Source of the DNA: Drosophila miranda
Lineage: Eukaryota > Arthropoda > Insecta > Diptera > Drosophilidae
Assembly (NCBI RefSeq): GCF_003369915.1
Contig: NC_046674.1
Location: 15,190,001-15,254,000 of the forward strand
DNA: 64,000 bases
Direction of reading: 5' to 3'
The notes beneath the pieces were generated by a model that saw nothing but the letters and a program-made list of their open reading frames with translations, did not search any database and was not told where the DNA came from. Shown here piece by piece: positions 1-10,437 of this stretch. The position numbers and the translations under genes are program-made. The number at the start of each line of letters is the position of its first letter. The stretch's first letter is position 1.

Positions 1-654
1 TGAAGAGCTGCTTGAAATGGGCGTGCAGACAGCATCCTTGGAGGCACCCGACAGTGATGAGGACCAATATGCAACCGCGTCCAATGAGCTGAATGTGGAT
101 GTCACCACCATGCTAGCATATGTCAGCGCCCTCACCAATGGCCACTCCCATTGGGTGTTCAAGGAACCATTGCTCACCGAACAGGCCGAACGGGAACGAG
201 CATCGCCCCTGAAGCCACAGCTTGAGAAGATTCTTCAGGGAAAACGGCTGGTCTGCTGCCAACTAGCCTACGATGCCTTTCAGAATATCTTGACGATCGT
301 AGGCGGACCCGGCGAACGAGAACGGGCCGCCGATTTCTTAAAAAGAATTACAGTCTATCCCGATGTAGAAAAAATACCCGAAGAGTTCTCCACCATACGA
401 TTTACTGCCAATGTGAATGAGAGAAGTCTGAAGATCTTTAGCTTTGGCATGGCCCGGCAAATTTTTACTGTAACCTCTAATAAGGCTTTTGTTCGATCAG
501 CCAAGATGCAGGTGAGAATATATTTTTGCGCATTTTTAATTTGTGTCTATAAATTTACGAAACTTTTTATTTCCAGGGAACGAACGTGCCCGTTTTTGTA
601 CATGCTTCAGTTGCACTTACCGAAGGTAAACAGGCAGCCGGAAAACCACTTTGA
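1..654 (+). CDS. UPF0415 / C7orf25-like protein, 3' part (join <1..511, 577..654)
   Basis: Partial gene; the reading frame is open to the window edge, so the true start lies upstream. The visible exon runs to 511, where CAG is followed by GTGAGA. A 65-base intron ends in TTTCCAG at 576, and the last exon codes for 25 residues ending in TGA at 652-654. The protein ends GTNVPVFVHASVALTEGKQ..., which resembles the C-terminal DUF1308 region of the UPF0415 family (human C7orf25). No biochemical role is established for the family that I know of. The splice is phase 0, and the spliced tail fits the family better than the unspliced read-through, which is hydrophobic and unlike it. A poly(A) signal AATAAA lies at 659-664, just after the stop. 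Family assignment is from recognition of the sequence, not a search. Confidence 0.72.
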
Positions 655-1204
655 GTGAAATAAATTAAATTTTTATATACGATACTCGTAGAGTTTAGGG
701 ATATATTAGTTTTGTGGTGGATGTGGATGTGTATAACACCTAGAAGTACCTACCCCATATATTATATACTCATGATCAGCTATAGAGTATGATCATATTT
801 ACCTGGACACCATTTAGAGTGGCTACTCACCCCTTCCATTCTCTTTCTTTCTCACACTTCTGACCATGCAGTTTATAACGGTTGCTGTTGTTGTGAGAAG
901 AGAGTGAGATGGATGTAGTGGTAAAATGGAAACGTATCAAATATTTTAGAATTCTAATAATATGGGTCATTATGTGGAGTAAGGTAGTATTATAACATAA
1001 CTAGTGGCTGTGATTCGTCTTGACAAGGGCGAGCAAAATGGAGATGGTTCGCGGAGAAATCAGCATCAAAAAGAAAGAGAGCATGCGGCAGTCATCGGCT
1101 CCGATACCAATTCCGGAGCTTACGTATAATTACTTATAAAATATATAGAACAAGTCACATAAATAGGCGGCTCAAGAAAAAAATGTATCTGCAGAATACA
1201 CTCT
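655..1204. other. Intergenic, AT-rich, no gene seen
   Basis: Between the UPF0415 poly(A) signal and the hAT remnant I find no convincing coding frame. The stretch has CTCTTTCTTTCTCAC and a GAGAAGAGAGTGAGA run (about 838-910) that are loosely complementary, so it may be the remains of an inverted repeat, but I cannot define its ends. Confidence 0.5.
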
Positions 1205-2069
1205 CTCAAATTTAAAAAGCGTTTCAGTTAAATTATATTTCTACTTTCTAGACTATATTTTGCCTATAATAAATAGATTTAATATCATTTTTCAGTCTAG
1301 CAAAGCTGAAACACACATAATATATAAAAATATGCCTGAAACTTATAAGTTAATATTAAGCTGTTATTTGAAAGACTTATATATAAGGAACACTCACTTA
1401 AATTTACTAGATCCAAGCAGCAATTTTAATTTCGTAGAGTTCCAAAAAATGAATTTGGGCATTAATGTATGCCTCGAAGTGTCAAAATTAGAAAGAAATG
1501 AAAAATATGCATTTTTCCAAAGAGCACAGTCATTTTTGATCGAGTTGAGTATACAATTAAAGGTTGCCTTTTAACGAGAAGGTTTTTAAACTTCTCTCAT
1601 TCCTAAACCCTGAAGACATAGTCAATGGCCAATTTGCATGACCTGTATAAAAGATTTCCTCAACTTATTAATGATCCGCAGGGAATCGATAGTGAATTTG
1701 TCCTCTTAAAAAATGATGAGGTTCTTTAGTTTATTAAAAACACACAAAAGTCCTGGCCATTTCTGGTATACATTGGGACAAATAAAAGATTTCAACAATG
1801 AATTAAAATATGACAAAATTTCAAAATTTGCACAAGTACTGCTTATATTGCCAGTTTCGAATACATCATGTGAAAGAATTTTTTCCGAAGTGAACTTAAT
1901 AAAAACAAATACAAGAAATAGATTTAAGAATATAAATGTTTAAAATCTTTTATATGTGAGACAAGGTCTAAGGAAGAACAACGGTTGCGAGAATTTTGAA
2001 CCGAACACTGAAATGCTGTTAAAAAATCCCAGCGACATCGTTAGTGTCGATAGTGATGTTAGTTATTAG
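1205..2069 (+). pseudogene. Decayed hAT-family transposase fragment
   Basis: Three reading frames must be combined to follow one protein. The frame around 1218-1574 (…YFLDYILPIINRF…) reads like the middle of a hAT transposase. A shift near 1574 leads to NEKVFKLLSFLNP, and another gives HDLYKRFPQLINDPQG. The frame from 1713 holds the hallmark hAT C-terminal dimerisation region, with LILPVSNTSCERIFSEVNLI at about 1841-1900. A nonsense TAA at 1941 interrupts it, after which the frame continues (NLLYVRQGLRKNN…) to TAG near 2069. The zinc-finger/BED N-terminus and a full catalytic region are not visible, and I did not find terminal inverted repeats. The copy is dead and 5'-truncated. It lies immediately upstream of a separate interspersed repeat. 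Confidence 0.78.
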
Positions 2070-2127
2070 TATATTATTAAGACTTAAGTTTATTAAATGA
2101 AATGAATGAAACAATTATTTCGAATAG

Positions 2128-2356
2128 GCCAATCAAGTAGGAAATTGATTCATCAATCGTATAAAATTATGTGGGCATGGCAAAATGTTCTATATAGCTA
2201 GTAATATTCTACGGAATATCAAAAACGAGGAATATGTAAAATAGAACTTGAATTCGTCAGTATATTTACGGTATATTTTTCAAATGAGACGGTATATTTA
2301 GGTATATTTCTGAGTGTGAGACCGTATACCTTATCGATAAATCCGCGGTCACACTG
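2128..2356 (+). repeat. Interspersed promoter-bearing repeat, copy 1
   Basis: Shares long near-identical blocks with 42955-43132, 46718-46933 and 50558-50755, for example TTATGTGGGCA, GCTAGTAATATTC, GGAATATCAAAAACGAGGAAT and CAGTATATTTACGGTATATTT. Its 3' end holds repeated GGTATATTT words (2270-2278, 2291-2299, 2301-2309; Motif 6-like), a palindromic DRE TATCGATA (2332-2339) and a perfect Motif 1 CGGTCACACTG (2346-2356). The NRBF2-like start codon is only 27 bases further on. These are known Drosophila housekeeping-promoter words; that they drive this gene is inferred. Confidence 0.85.
2332..2356 (+). promoter_or_regulatory. DRE plus Motif 1 (M1BP) core promoter of the NRBF2-like gene
   Basis: TATCGATA (DREF/BEAF-type site) is followed after 6 bases by CGGTCACACTG, an exact match to the Motif 1 consensus YGGTCACACTR. 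M1BP promoters are TATA-less and serve constitutive genes. The ATG at 2383 follows almost at once, so the 5' UTR must be very short. Confidence 0.7.
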
Positions 2357-2382
2357 TAAAAAACATAAACAAAAGAGAAAAC

Positions 2383-3091
2383 ATGGATTGTGCACCACTG
2401 AATTTGGTAATTGATAAAAGAAATGTTAATCTATACAAAAACTCAATCGACTTGACTACCCGTTTTATAGGCGCATTTCCATGAACGGCGCTCCGAGCGC
2501 TTTATGCGAAATCATCGCTATGAAGACGCTACTAAGGCTTTGGAAACGTCGCTAATCTACATGCAGGACGCTCATAAGAGAGTCGCCCTGCCCAAATCGA
2601 AGGAAGTGCTTGACACCCTGACCCTCGACTTTCAACGGAAACTGCGGCAGATTGAAATGCGGAAAACGCAGCACGGGCTGACTAAAGTCAAGGATTTTGT
2701 GCCACTAAAAGAGGCCAGCCCAATGCTGCCTCTGCGGCAGGAAAACAGCGGCGGCGGCTCGTCTTCAGCCCAATCGGTGGCAAAGGCTATTGACAGGACA
2801 GTGCAGGAATTCGATGCCAAGTTCACTTCAACGGTAACAACAAAATCTTCAACCGGAGATTGTGAGCCCCAAACGGACATGTTGTCCAGGAGTGATCCCC
2901 AGGGATCCGGACTTGAAGATCAGTGTCGGAGCAGTCTTGAGCGATGCGAGGATCTGGATATGCCCTCATTGGCACCCCTAGAGCTGCCCTCGTTCGATTA
3001 CAGCATGTTTAGCAGCTCCTCGGCTCCATCGTTGGCCAGTTACGCCGGCATGGCCGAGAGTTTTCAGAAACAGATTAAATTTTGTGATTAA
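2383..3091 (+). CDS. NRBF2 / Atg38-like autophagy factor (join 2383..2406, 2471..3091)
   Basis: A short first exon codes MDCAPLNL. The intron starts GTAATT and ends TTTTATAG at 2470. Exon 2 begins AHFHERRSERFMRNHRYEDA. This N-terminus matches the MIT-type domain of NRBF2 (human PLNLAHQQSRRADRLL…), the subunit that binds and dimerises the ATG14-VPS34 lipid-kinase complex in autophagy. The protein is 214 residues. Residues 1 to about 90 are helical and charged; the rest is Ser-rich and low complexity, ending …ESFQKQIKFCD. The start is fixed by the conserved PLNLA block; beginning at the methionine at 2504 would lose it. The gene is convergent with DPCD, with 38 bases between stop codons. The family call rests on the N-terminal block and length. 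Confidence 0.75.
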
Positions 3092-3129
3092 AATAGTATT
3101 AATTTTTAATTTACTACATGCTAGAGCTT

Positions 3130-3798
3130 TTATTTGGCCATCAATCCCTTTAACAGGTCATCCATGTCCGTCTCAGTCTCCACGTCCTTCAGCAGAAGCA
3201 GCACCTGGGCCTCCATCTCGCAGAGAATGGGTGGTTTCAGGTACGTGATGATCAGGGTATTGAACTGATGATGCACAGAGATGTTGGACTGTGCAGGTGG
3301 AGTGCCACAGCGGTCCAATTCAGGTACTGGAATCACCTTGTAGTACTTCTTATTGGTAGTGCGTACAATAATGGAGTGCTGCTCGGGGCTAGCGCTGACA
3401 TTGTACACATTCAGGGGATAGGGCATGTTGCGGATGCGCCATTCGATGTTCTTCTTGGTCACCCGCTTTGTCAGCAGGGGGGCGGTGTTGCTCTCGCGCA
3501 GCATGAAGTCGTCATCAGGCGTGTTAGCTGCATCTCCTCCTCCAGCTCCGTTGGTTGTGTTGCCAGACCAATTCATCTGCCGGGGCTCCTCGCCCAACTC
3601 AATTTCCCACTCGGGCTGTCCCATCAGTTGCTTGCACTTGCGCCAGGCTCGACGCAGCACGACGCCGGTGTCTAAATTGTAGTCCTCGGCCATTTGTTGG
3701 CCGTCTGGAAACTTGTAGAGCACCTTGCGCAGTCGGCCGCTGATCATCGAGTTCTTCTCAGCCGACGTCAAGTAGTTTAGCCAATTCTGGTAAGACAT
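3130..3798 (-). CDS. DPCD: DPCD protein homologue
   Basis: Single-exon 222-residue protein on the minus strand. The order of conserved blocks matches vertebrate DPCD (deleted in primary ciliary dyskinesia): an N-terminal helix followed by GRLRKVLYKFPDG, then MAEDYNLDTG, an LRESNTAPLLTKRVTKKNIEWRI… block, RNMPYPLNVY, and IIVRTTNKKYYK. DPCD proteins associate with RUVBL AAA ATPases and are linked to cilia; in flies the cellular role is less clear. The insert rich in Gly, Asn and Ala at about residues 80-95 is lineage-specific. The length is close to the usual value of about 203 plus that insert. The start at 3798 gives a normal N-terminus. The gene is divergent from BAP31 and convergent with the NRBF2-like gene. 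Confidence 0.88.
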   Translation of the reverse strand: MSYQNWLNYLTSAEKNSMISGRLRKVLYKFPDGQQMAEDYNLDTGVVLRRAWRKCKQLMGQPEWEIELGEEPRQMNWSGNTTNGAGGGDAANTPDDDFMLRESNTAPLLTKRVTKKNIEWRIRNMPYPLNVYNVSASPEQHSIIVRTTNKKYYKVIPVPELDRCGTPPAQSNISVHHQFNTLIITYLKPPILCEMEAQVLLLLKDVETETDMDDLLKGLMAK

Positions 3799-4654
3799 CT
3801 TTGCGGTGAGCAGATGTGTTGCTATTGTTTGTGACTACGAATATAATAATAATGATACAAGTAAATTTGATCGATGGCGCAAAGTTAAAAGCACATTTGC
3901 CCCTGGCAACCCAGCTGTCACAAGGGCCAGAGTTGTCAAAGTTGGCAACGAAAACATTACAATTGTATGTAGGTTGCTTCTCCAGTGAATAATACAAAAT
4001 AAACATATTATTAATATTAAATTAAAATCTCAATTTAATATAATAATACAGTCACGGTTGCCACACTTGTCGATTTTTGGCCATAAGTGACTCATTGACT
4101 TGTTGGCTTTTTATTGAAATTGGCGGGTTTTTTCCTATGGTTGTATTCCACTAGGCTTGAGACCACACGGAGACCTTATGGGAAAAGAAGGCAGTGTGAG
4201 GTAGAGAAATATATGAATGCATAAACTTTGAATTAATAAAGATATCATTTTCAGATTTATTAATGAATTTGGTCGAATTTGATTTTTAAATTTTCATTTG
4301 GCGATTTTGTGAGCAGAATCACAATCCCGCTAAAAGTAGCCTTTTTTGCCCCACATAGAGGCATTTTTATACACAAAAAGCAGAGTTGACGTGGCCGCTG
4401 AAGTGACAGCATTAAAAATACATATTTCATCACTGCGATATATTTTATTTGTTGCTATTTAAAGTAAGTCCCTGCTCGGTACTCCGTCTGTCGTTTAAAA
4501 ATAGCCGCACACAAAGAACGCTCGCGGAACGTGCATATTGGACACTAATCTAAGGAAAATTTTTTTGCAGACGTACTCGAAAAATCGAAATCATCGAAAC
4601 CGACCAGTTCTAAAGTTTAACTTTGTCGTGTCCAGAAATTTGCATTAAGAAAAA
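3799..4654. other. Divergent DPCD / BAP31 intergenic region
   Basis: An 856-base gap holding both upstream regions. The BAP31 side, about 4450-4654, looks like 5' UTR and contains a TTTTTTTGCAG acceptor-like site at 4561-4571. No Motif 1 or DRE match was seen. Nothing else coding is supported. Confidence 0.5.
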
Positions 4655-5731
4655 ATGAGTTTGGTCTGGACTTTGATCGCCGGCTTTCTCTATGCAGAGA
4701 TTGCATTGGTCTTGCTACTGGTGCTGCCCGTGGCCAGCCCCTACAGATGGAATCGCTTCTTCAAGTCCAAATTCCTGGCCTTGCTTGCACAGCAGGCGCA
4801 CATCTACTTCTTCTTAATTATGGGTGTGTTGGTCTTGTTCTTGCTGGAGGCCATTCGTGAGATGCGCAAGTACTCGAATTATGAGCAGTCCGGCGAGGTG
4901 CACCTGAACGTGGAGATGCAGCACAGCATGCGCCTATTCCGTGCCCAGCGCAACTTTTACATCTCTGGCTTTGCGATTTTCCTGGTTCTGGTCATTCGCC
5001 GCTTGGTTACACTGGTGTCAGCCCAGGCCAATCTGTTGGCCCAGAGCGAGGCCTCGATGAAGCAGGCCCAGAGCGCCACGGCTGCGGCTCGTTCCCTGAT
5101 GGAGGATAAGAAGACCGAGAAGGCTAAGGAGGCTGGTGAGGACACCACACTGAATGAGGTAAGTTGTTTACTTTTTGGTCGGCATCTTGCACCGTCCCCC
5201 TCCAGGTCTGGCATGTTTAGAGAGCTTGGACAAAAAAACCTAACACCTATAACTTTGGAGTTTCTTTGGCTACTACCAGCTGTAATAAATGGCAATGCTA
5301 CCCACTGACAGTACTCCCACACACAAAAGTTGGGCCCTGCACGCCTCGAAAAGCGACTCGAAAGTACATAAACTCTTGTAAACTCTTTAAACAGTTGTCC
5401 AGCCTACGGAGACGTGTGCAAGGACTCACGGCCAGAGTATCCTAAGTATCCTTAGCCACACCCAGACATTCCCCACAAATCCCCACCCAAACAAAAACAC
5501 ACACAACAAACACTCAACTTGACAACAATCGTCTTACAGCTCAACAAGCTGCGCGAGCGCGTCCAGGAGCTGACTTCCGAATTGAACCGCGAGAAGAAGG
5601 ACAAGGAGGCTGTCAAGTCGCAGGCCGAGAGCATCAACCGTGAATACGACCGCCTTACCGAAGAGTACAGCAAGCTGGAGAAGCGCATCACCATCGGTGG
5701 TGGAACCACCACTGGCAGCAAGGATGATTGA
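4655..5731 (+). CDS. BAP31 (BCAP31) ER membrane protein (join 4655..5158, 5540..5731)
   Basis: 231-residue protein. The N-terminal half has three hydrophobic segments (about residues 3-28, 44-66 and 100-120), as in B-cell receptor-associated protein 31, an ER-resident sorting and quality-control factor. SPYRWNRFFKSKFL and the NFYISGF…LVIRRLVTLV stretch are family hallmarks. The second exon codes a cytosolic coiled coil, LNKLRERVQELTSELNREKK onwards, and the C-terminus is GSKDD; a KKXX-type dilysine ending is not visible. Exon 1 ends AATGAG before GTAAGT, and the 381-base intron ends TCTTACAG at 5539, phase 0. The unspliced read-through to 5308 loses the coiled coil and is not credible. The conserved start context is AAAAATGAG. 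Confidence 0.9.
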
Positions 5732-6293
5732 GCACTCGGCAAGGCGGGGGCACCCGAGCCCAATACTTTAATACCGATAAGACTTATAAACGGCGGTGGG
5801 GCACAGCGACAGCAAAAACACACATTTAACAAAAGATTATTACCGATTAGAAATCGAAAAGGCACACACATTTTAATGTTAATTCTCATATATATATATA
5901 AACCACACCGCACCCATTGATAAAGGTTTATTGATGCGTGTTGAGAATTCTTTATGTTCTGTATGCCTGAAATTTTTTGCTTTCTACTCGATGCATTAAC
6001 TTGTATATCTTAAGTTTTGTTTTGCCACAGGAAATCACACTAATCACATGAACCGTGGCTAATAAAAGAACAACCATAAAACGTGTACTTCTGATCCCGT
6101 TCGATTGAATTGATGATTCATGATTTCAGCGCCAGCCAGCTGATAGTCCACATCATTCGAATACAATGACGTCAGGGGCAACCTGTTTATTCACTGACAA
6201 GGCGATCTGATTATCGCATTTCATCCATACAAGTAGATAAAGAAACAGATGTGTAACATAAGATAATACAAAAGAATGCCATAGTGAGGTCAA
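5732..6293. other. BAP31 3' UTR and intergenic gap
   Basis: Contains the BAP31 3' UTR (AATAAAAGAAC near 6060-6070 is the best poly(A) signal) and the downstream end of JMJD5. No further coding sequence is supported. A TATATATATA tract lies around 5890-5901. Confidence 0.5.
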
Positions 6294-7539
6294 CTACCAC
6301 CAGAAACTGACAGAGAAACTTGGCGTTTCCGCATGCACATAGTGCCACCATTTGGGTGGCATATACAAGCAGTCGCCTGGCTGAAGAAGCAGTTTATAGA
6401 AGCGCACCCTCTCCAGCAGGGGATACGTCTTGAAGTCTAGCTCCGCGGCATTTATTTGCGATGTGTTGCCGAGAAATTCGCTTTCGTGCGGATACAGATT
6501 ATCCGTGTCTTTGGGGGCTGCCAGTATAATCTTCTTCGATCCAAACACCTGGCAGAGTAAATTGTGCTTGGGATCATAGTGCATGGGTGATATGGTTCCG
6601 GCTGGTCCCAGCCAGGCCTTGATGTCCACAGCTGCTGCCGTCTCCTCCGCACCGCTCACAGTGCAATAATCGGGCACACAGATATCGGCTTTCAGGGCTG
6701 GTATCTGGGCAAAGAGCTCGTGCTGGGCAAGATACTCAATTTCCCGACGTCCGTCTCCACGTTGGTCAACAACAAATTGCCTACGCAGAAAGTCGCGTAT
6801 TTTGACTAGCTGCTGGGACCACTCGTCGCTGGCATAGTTGGAGCCAATCTCTATGGGAACTGTGCGATTGCCCGCCACATTGAGGAGGTAGTTCAAGTCC
6901 CGCCACTTGTCCACTGCTGGCCAGTGCTTAATGGTGTTCAGCAGAAGCGTGGGCTGCTGCGGCTGGAAACATTTCGTTTTAAACTCATTCAATCCAGGAG
7001 CATCTAGCTGGGGTATATCACAGGGGCTCGAAACTCTCAGCACAGCCGGCAAAATGGGCAATGGCTCTGTAGGCTCCTCTTGGCCTTTATCCAAGTACTC
7101 CATTAGAGCTGCTTTGAGGTCGCTCCAGTCATCTGTGCAGCCGAGCAGCTGGGCTTCGTCCAGTATGCCACTGCATTGTTCCTTTTGCCTTGGATTTGAG
7201 CTTTCCATAAGTAGGAAGAATATCTGAAAATGACGCCATTAGTCAACAAGTAAAGTCGAAAACACGTCTCACCTTAAAGAAACATGCAATAGCATAGATT
7301 TTCCGTATCGTCAGAGGAACATTGCTGAAATGGCCGGTGTGTATGCGCTCCCAGTTTCTGTCCACCAGGGCACATATCAGATATCGAATTTCCTCATCCT
7401 CGCCAGCGGTACCCTTGGACTTAATCCTCTCCAAGAAGTCCGTTGCTTTTTTGAGTATATAACGAGCTTCAACTTCATTTTGAAGCAGATCTTTTAAGTC
7501 GACAAAGCGCGGAAACAGCTCCAAGAGCGATGCTTCCAT
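6294..7539 (-). CDS. JMJD5: JmjC-domain protein JMJD5/KDM8 (complement join 6294..7223, 7273..7539)
   Basis: 398-residue protein. Exon 1 gives an N-terminal helical region (MEASLLELFPRFVDL…). The intron of 49 bases starts GTGAGA and ends TTTTCAG, phase 0. The C-terminal half is a JmjC fold: the iron ligands read H304-x-D306 (in SPMHYDPKHN) and H383 (in KWWHYVH). The GSKKIILA and LQPGDCLYMPPKWWH blocks and the terminal SVSFWW are typical of JMJD5. Members bind Fe(II) and 2-oxoglutarate; the human enzyme is an arginyl hydroxylase also reported as a histone demethylase or protease, so the substrate here is open. All three metal ligands are intact. The gene is divergent from THUMPD1. Confidence 0.87.
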
Positions 7540-7835
7540 AGTGTTGGACAGTGCTCGATTTTAACAATCTTAATGGTCGTATTCCACTACATTCCCTAAG
7601 AACATTATGTGAAAGCATGTAGCGAGAGAAAGAGGTAGAAAGGCTCTGTATATGCTCTTGCGGTATATAAATGAACCACCAAACTAACACAGATTTATTG
7701 CCGGTTACCACTGGTTTATAAACTAGACTCTAAATATTTAAGTAAATAAACAATCTTAACAGCACTGATAATTTGACATTTCTGCGGTCACATTAAAATC
7801 AAATCACATTAAACCGGTAAATTGTGCTTTTTTTG
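7540..7835. promoter_or_regulatory. Divergent JMJD5 / THUMPD1 promoter region
   Basis: A 296-base gap between two start codons. On the THUMPD1 side CGGTCACATTA (about 7783-7793) is one mismatch from Motif 1 (YGGTCACACTR), 42 bases before the ATG. TATATAAAT near 7662-7670 could serve the JMJD5 side or be coincidental. Confidence 0.5.
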
Positions 7836-8801
7836 ATGGAACCGGCAAATAAAAAATCCAAAATGTCGAATCACAGCAAGTTCCACCAGAAAAATAAGAA
7901 AAAGTATTTCCAGAGCAACAAGCAAGTGCTCCAGGTCGGCCAGCGCGGTTTTTTCGCCACTTGCAACATCAACGAAAAGGGCTGCGTGCGCGAATGCTAC
8001 AACTTGCTGAACCATTACGCTGACATTCTGTACGGCCCCGAACAGCCGAAAGAGACAGAAAAGAAGCAGTCCGCTGGCGAGACTGGAAAGGGTTCTGGAT
8101 CGACCAGCGACGACGATGACGACTTGGAAGCGGCCGCTGCCAAATGCCGCGAGACTCTCACGCAGCGCAAGGTGCGCTTCCAAAACGTGGAAACCGGCAC
8201 CACCAACTGTATCTTTATACGCACTCTTCTGGACGATCCGGTTGGGCTGGGCAAACACATTGTCGACGATATAACCACCACTGGCAAGTCGATGTCGCGC
8301 TTTGTCCTGCGCCTGGTCCCAATTGAGGCCGTTTGCCGCGCCAATATGCCGGACATAATCGCCGCTGCCGGGCCGCTCTTTGACAAGCATTTCCTGAAGG
8401 AGCCCACCAGTTATGGGATTATATTCAACCATCGCTACAATCAGCAGATCAAGCGAGATCAGATAATACTCGACCTGGCTGATTTGGTCAACTCCAAGAA
8501 CGCGGGCAACAAAGTGGACCTGAAGCAAGCCAAGAAATCCATTATTGTAGAAGTACTTCGCGGCTGGTGCCTGCTGAGCGTGATCGACAACTACTTGGAG
8601 TCCAAGAAGTACAACCTGGTCGAGCTGGCCAATCCGAGCGAGAAGAAATCGAATGGTGACGTCGAAACCAAGGCTGAAGAGAAGTCTGTGGAAGAAGCAA
8701 AGCCCAATGATGAGGATGCAGCCGAGGAGTCAGACAAGGACAGACCCACCGATGAGACTGACAAAGCCTCTGCCGCCTCTCCTGCTGTGCAGAATGAATA
8801 A
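7836..8801 (+). CDS. THUMP-domain tRNA acetylation adaptor (THUMPD1/Tan1-like)
   Basis: Intronless, 321 residues. A basic N-terminus (KFHQKNKKKYF) precedes GQRGFFATCNINEKGCVREC, the conserved start of THUMPD1/Tan1. An acidic loop follows, then a THUMP domain at about residues 120-245: RFVLRLVPIEAVCRANM, YGIIFNHRYNQQIKRDQII and KKSIIVEVLRGWCLLSV. Tan1/THUMPD1 is the RNA-binding partner of the acetyltransferase NAT10/Kre33 for N4-acetylcytidine in tRNA-Ser and tRNA-Leu. The last 60 residues are an acidic low-complexity tail. The start is the first ATG at 7836; the frame upstream has no earlier ATG. The stop codon TAA (8799-8801) lies inside an AATAAA poly(A) signal (8797-8802), so the 3' UTR is very short. 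Confidence 0.87.
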   Translation: MEPANKKSKMSNHSKFHQKNKKKYFQSNKQVLQVGQRGFFATCNINEKGCVRECYNLLNHYADILYGPEQPKETEKKQSAGETGKGSGSTSDDDDDLEAAAAKCRETLTQRKVRFQNVETGTTNCIFIRTLLDDPVGLGKHIVDDITTTGKSMSRFVLRLVPIEAVCRANMPDIIAAAGPLFDKHFLKEPTSYGIIFNHRYNQQIKRDQIILDLADLVNSKNAGNKVDLKQAKKSIIVEVLRGWCLLSVIDNYLESKKYNLVELANPSEKKSNGDVETKAEEKSVEEAKPNDEDAAEESDKDRPTDETDKASAASPAVQNE

Positions 8802-8936
8802 AACTTTATAGAAGTTCCTCGTTAAATTTGTTCTTTCTTTAATCCATCAACGCTTAACGGCTAACTTTGGAGTGTATGCTGGCCATATCCGTGTCTAAGT
8901 CATGTGTGTGTAAAATAATGTAGACTAGAGCCTCCT

Positions 8937-10437
8937 CTATGCATTCCGTTTGAGCAGCAGGCCGACTGTGCTGGCTATCTTCTCGTACGCCATGAACATG
9001 AGCGCGGCAGTGAGCACGGTGTGGAGAATCTTGGCCTCCAGGCCACGGAACAGACCTCGAACTCCTGTGTGCTGCAATATACTGATCATCATCTCCAGAG
9101 TGCTCTCGCTTTTTTGGCCCGCCTGTCGGGACGTTGAGGGCGCGGCTGTAGCCTCCTTGCTGCGATGACGCAGCTTGGTCTGCACCAACTGCAGGGGGTA
9201 GGTCAGCACCGTGGCAAAGGCCTTGGCAATGGCCCCGATGAAGAAGAAGCCCAGGCTGCCTACCTCTCCACCGGTGAAGGTCATGATGTTCCGTTTTAAC
9301 AGCTCGTACATCATGAACTGCAGCGCAGGATTCGAGACGAGCATCAGCGAGGGAATCGTTCCCGACCACAGGCCGGCGAGACCCTCTGTTTTGGCCACAT
9401 ACTTAAGACCCTCCACGAGACTCTTGTAGTGCTTGTTGACCTCATCAGAGGTCCCGGCCACGTTGCGCATGCGCAGTCGCGTGTTGACCACCCAGAAGGG
9501 AGTGGTTGTAAGGACGTTGATCACGCCAGCGATGCAGCCAAGCAGCAGATCCTTCAGTGCGCTTTGCTGCGATGCTTTTCCATTCGAGGCCAGCGCCTTG
9601 AGGGCATGGAATGTGTAGAAATAAACAAAGTTCGAAATGCACAGGCTCTGGAGAACTGGACCCAGTCCGCGGTAGAGCGACTGGAAACCCTCGCCCAGAA
9701 CGATCTCCTTGAGCATCTGCATGGTGCTGCGCACCTCACCAGCGTCCTCCACTGAAATTAGACAAAGGGAAGCATTAATATTGTGGCCACAGAACTTAAG
9801 CTTCTGATTCTCCGCTAATTTAATGGGTCACGAATATAGAAAGTAAAGCTACCAACTGAACCTTGGACCGTAATATGATAATTACCGTACCTAATTTCGA
9901 GAAAGGTTTTTGACGTTAACCCTATACTATTCAATTTAGCAACACAATGCCCACGCTCATTATATTCTATGCCAAATGGAATGGATGGTACACACTTAAG
10001 AAGCGCATATCACTGGGACGGGACCCATCGATATGGTTCGAAAGCAGACCAACATATCTCATCTATACACAAACCACGAAATTGGATTAGCGGGGGGAAA
10101 TTGATTAGTGGGTCTCGATGGAGTTTGAACTCTCCTAATAATAATACTTATTATCTATGTGTGTGGGTCTGTTATGGCTTATCTTGGCCATTGAGATTGG
10201 TTGCGGGGCTCGGTCAGTGCCTCAGACTTACGTTGAAGGCGGGAACGCACCGTGTCCAGTGGGTAGAAGGTGCTCATGGCTATGCAGCCACCCTATTTAC
10301 AAAGAGATGTTGGTATGGTAATTAGCGTGATTTGACCTTTAACCGGCAAATATTTATGCACTTACGGCAGCACCGGAGATGGCATGCACCCAGTTTTGGT
10401 AGCTAAAAACTTGACTGAGCTTCGACGGGGCCACCAT
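8937..10437 (-). CDS. Pmp34: Peroxisomal adenine-nucleotide carrier PMP34/SLC25A17 (complement join 8937..9751, 10232..10292, 10366..10437)
   Basis: 315-residue mitochondrial-carrier-family protein in three exons. Exon 1 codes MVAPSKLSQVFSYQNWVHAI; exon 2 is only 61 bases (GGCIAMSTFYPLDTVRSRLQ); exon 3 carries the rest. Three carrier signatures are visible: YPLDTVRSR, TPFWVVNTRLR and YPLQLVQTKLR, one per repeat, with six membrane segments. NFVYFYTFHALKAL and NTRLRMRN…NKHYKSLVEG match the PMP34 branch, which exchanges ATP, CoA, FAD and NAD across the peroxisomal membrane. Splices are all GT-AG: donor GTAAGTG after GCC, acceptor AAATAG, donor GTAAGT after CAAC, acceptor TTTCAG. The phases rebuild an unbroken protein. 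The gene is convergent with THUMPD1, with 135 bases between the stops. Confidence 0.88.

Noticed and set aside
800-950. Possible inverted repeat of CTTTCTTTCTCAC and GAGAAGAGAGTGAG
   Set aside because: The match is loose and purine/pyrimidine-biased; no clear ends or second copy found.
4957-5322. BAP31 unspliced end at 5308 and the minus-strand frame opposite it
   Set aside because: A good GTAAGT donor at 5159 and the coiled-coil exon at 5540 explain the gene; the opposite frame is a shadow.
5452-5913. 153-codon minus-strand frame opposite BAP31
   Set aside because: Overlaps the clear coiled-coil exon of BAP31 on the other strand and has no recognisable domain.
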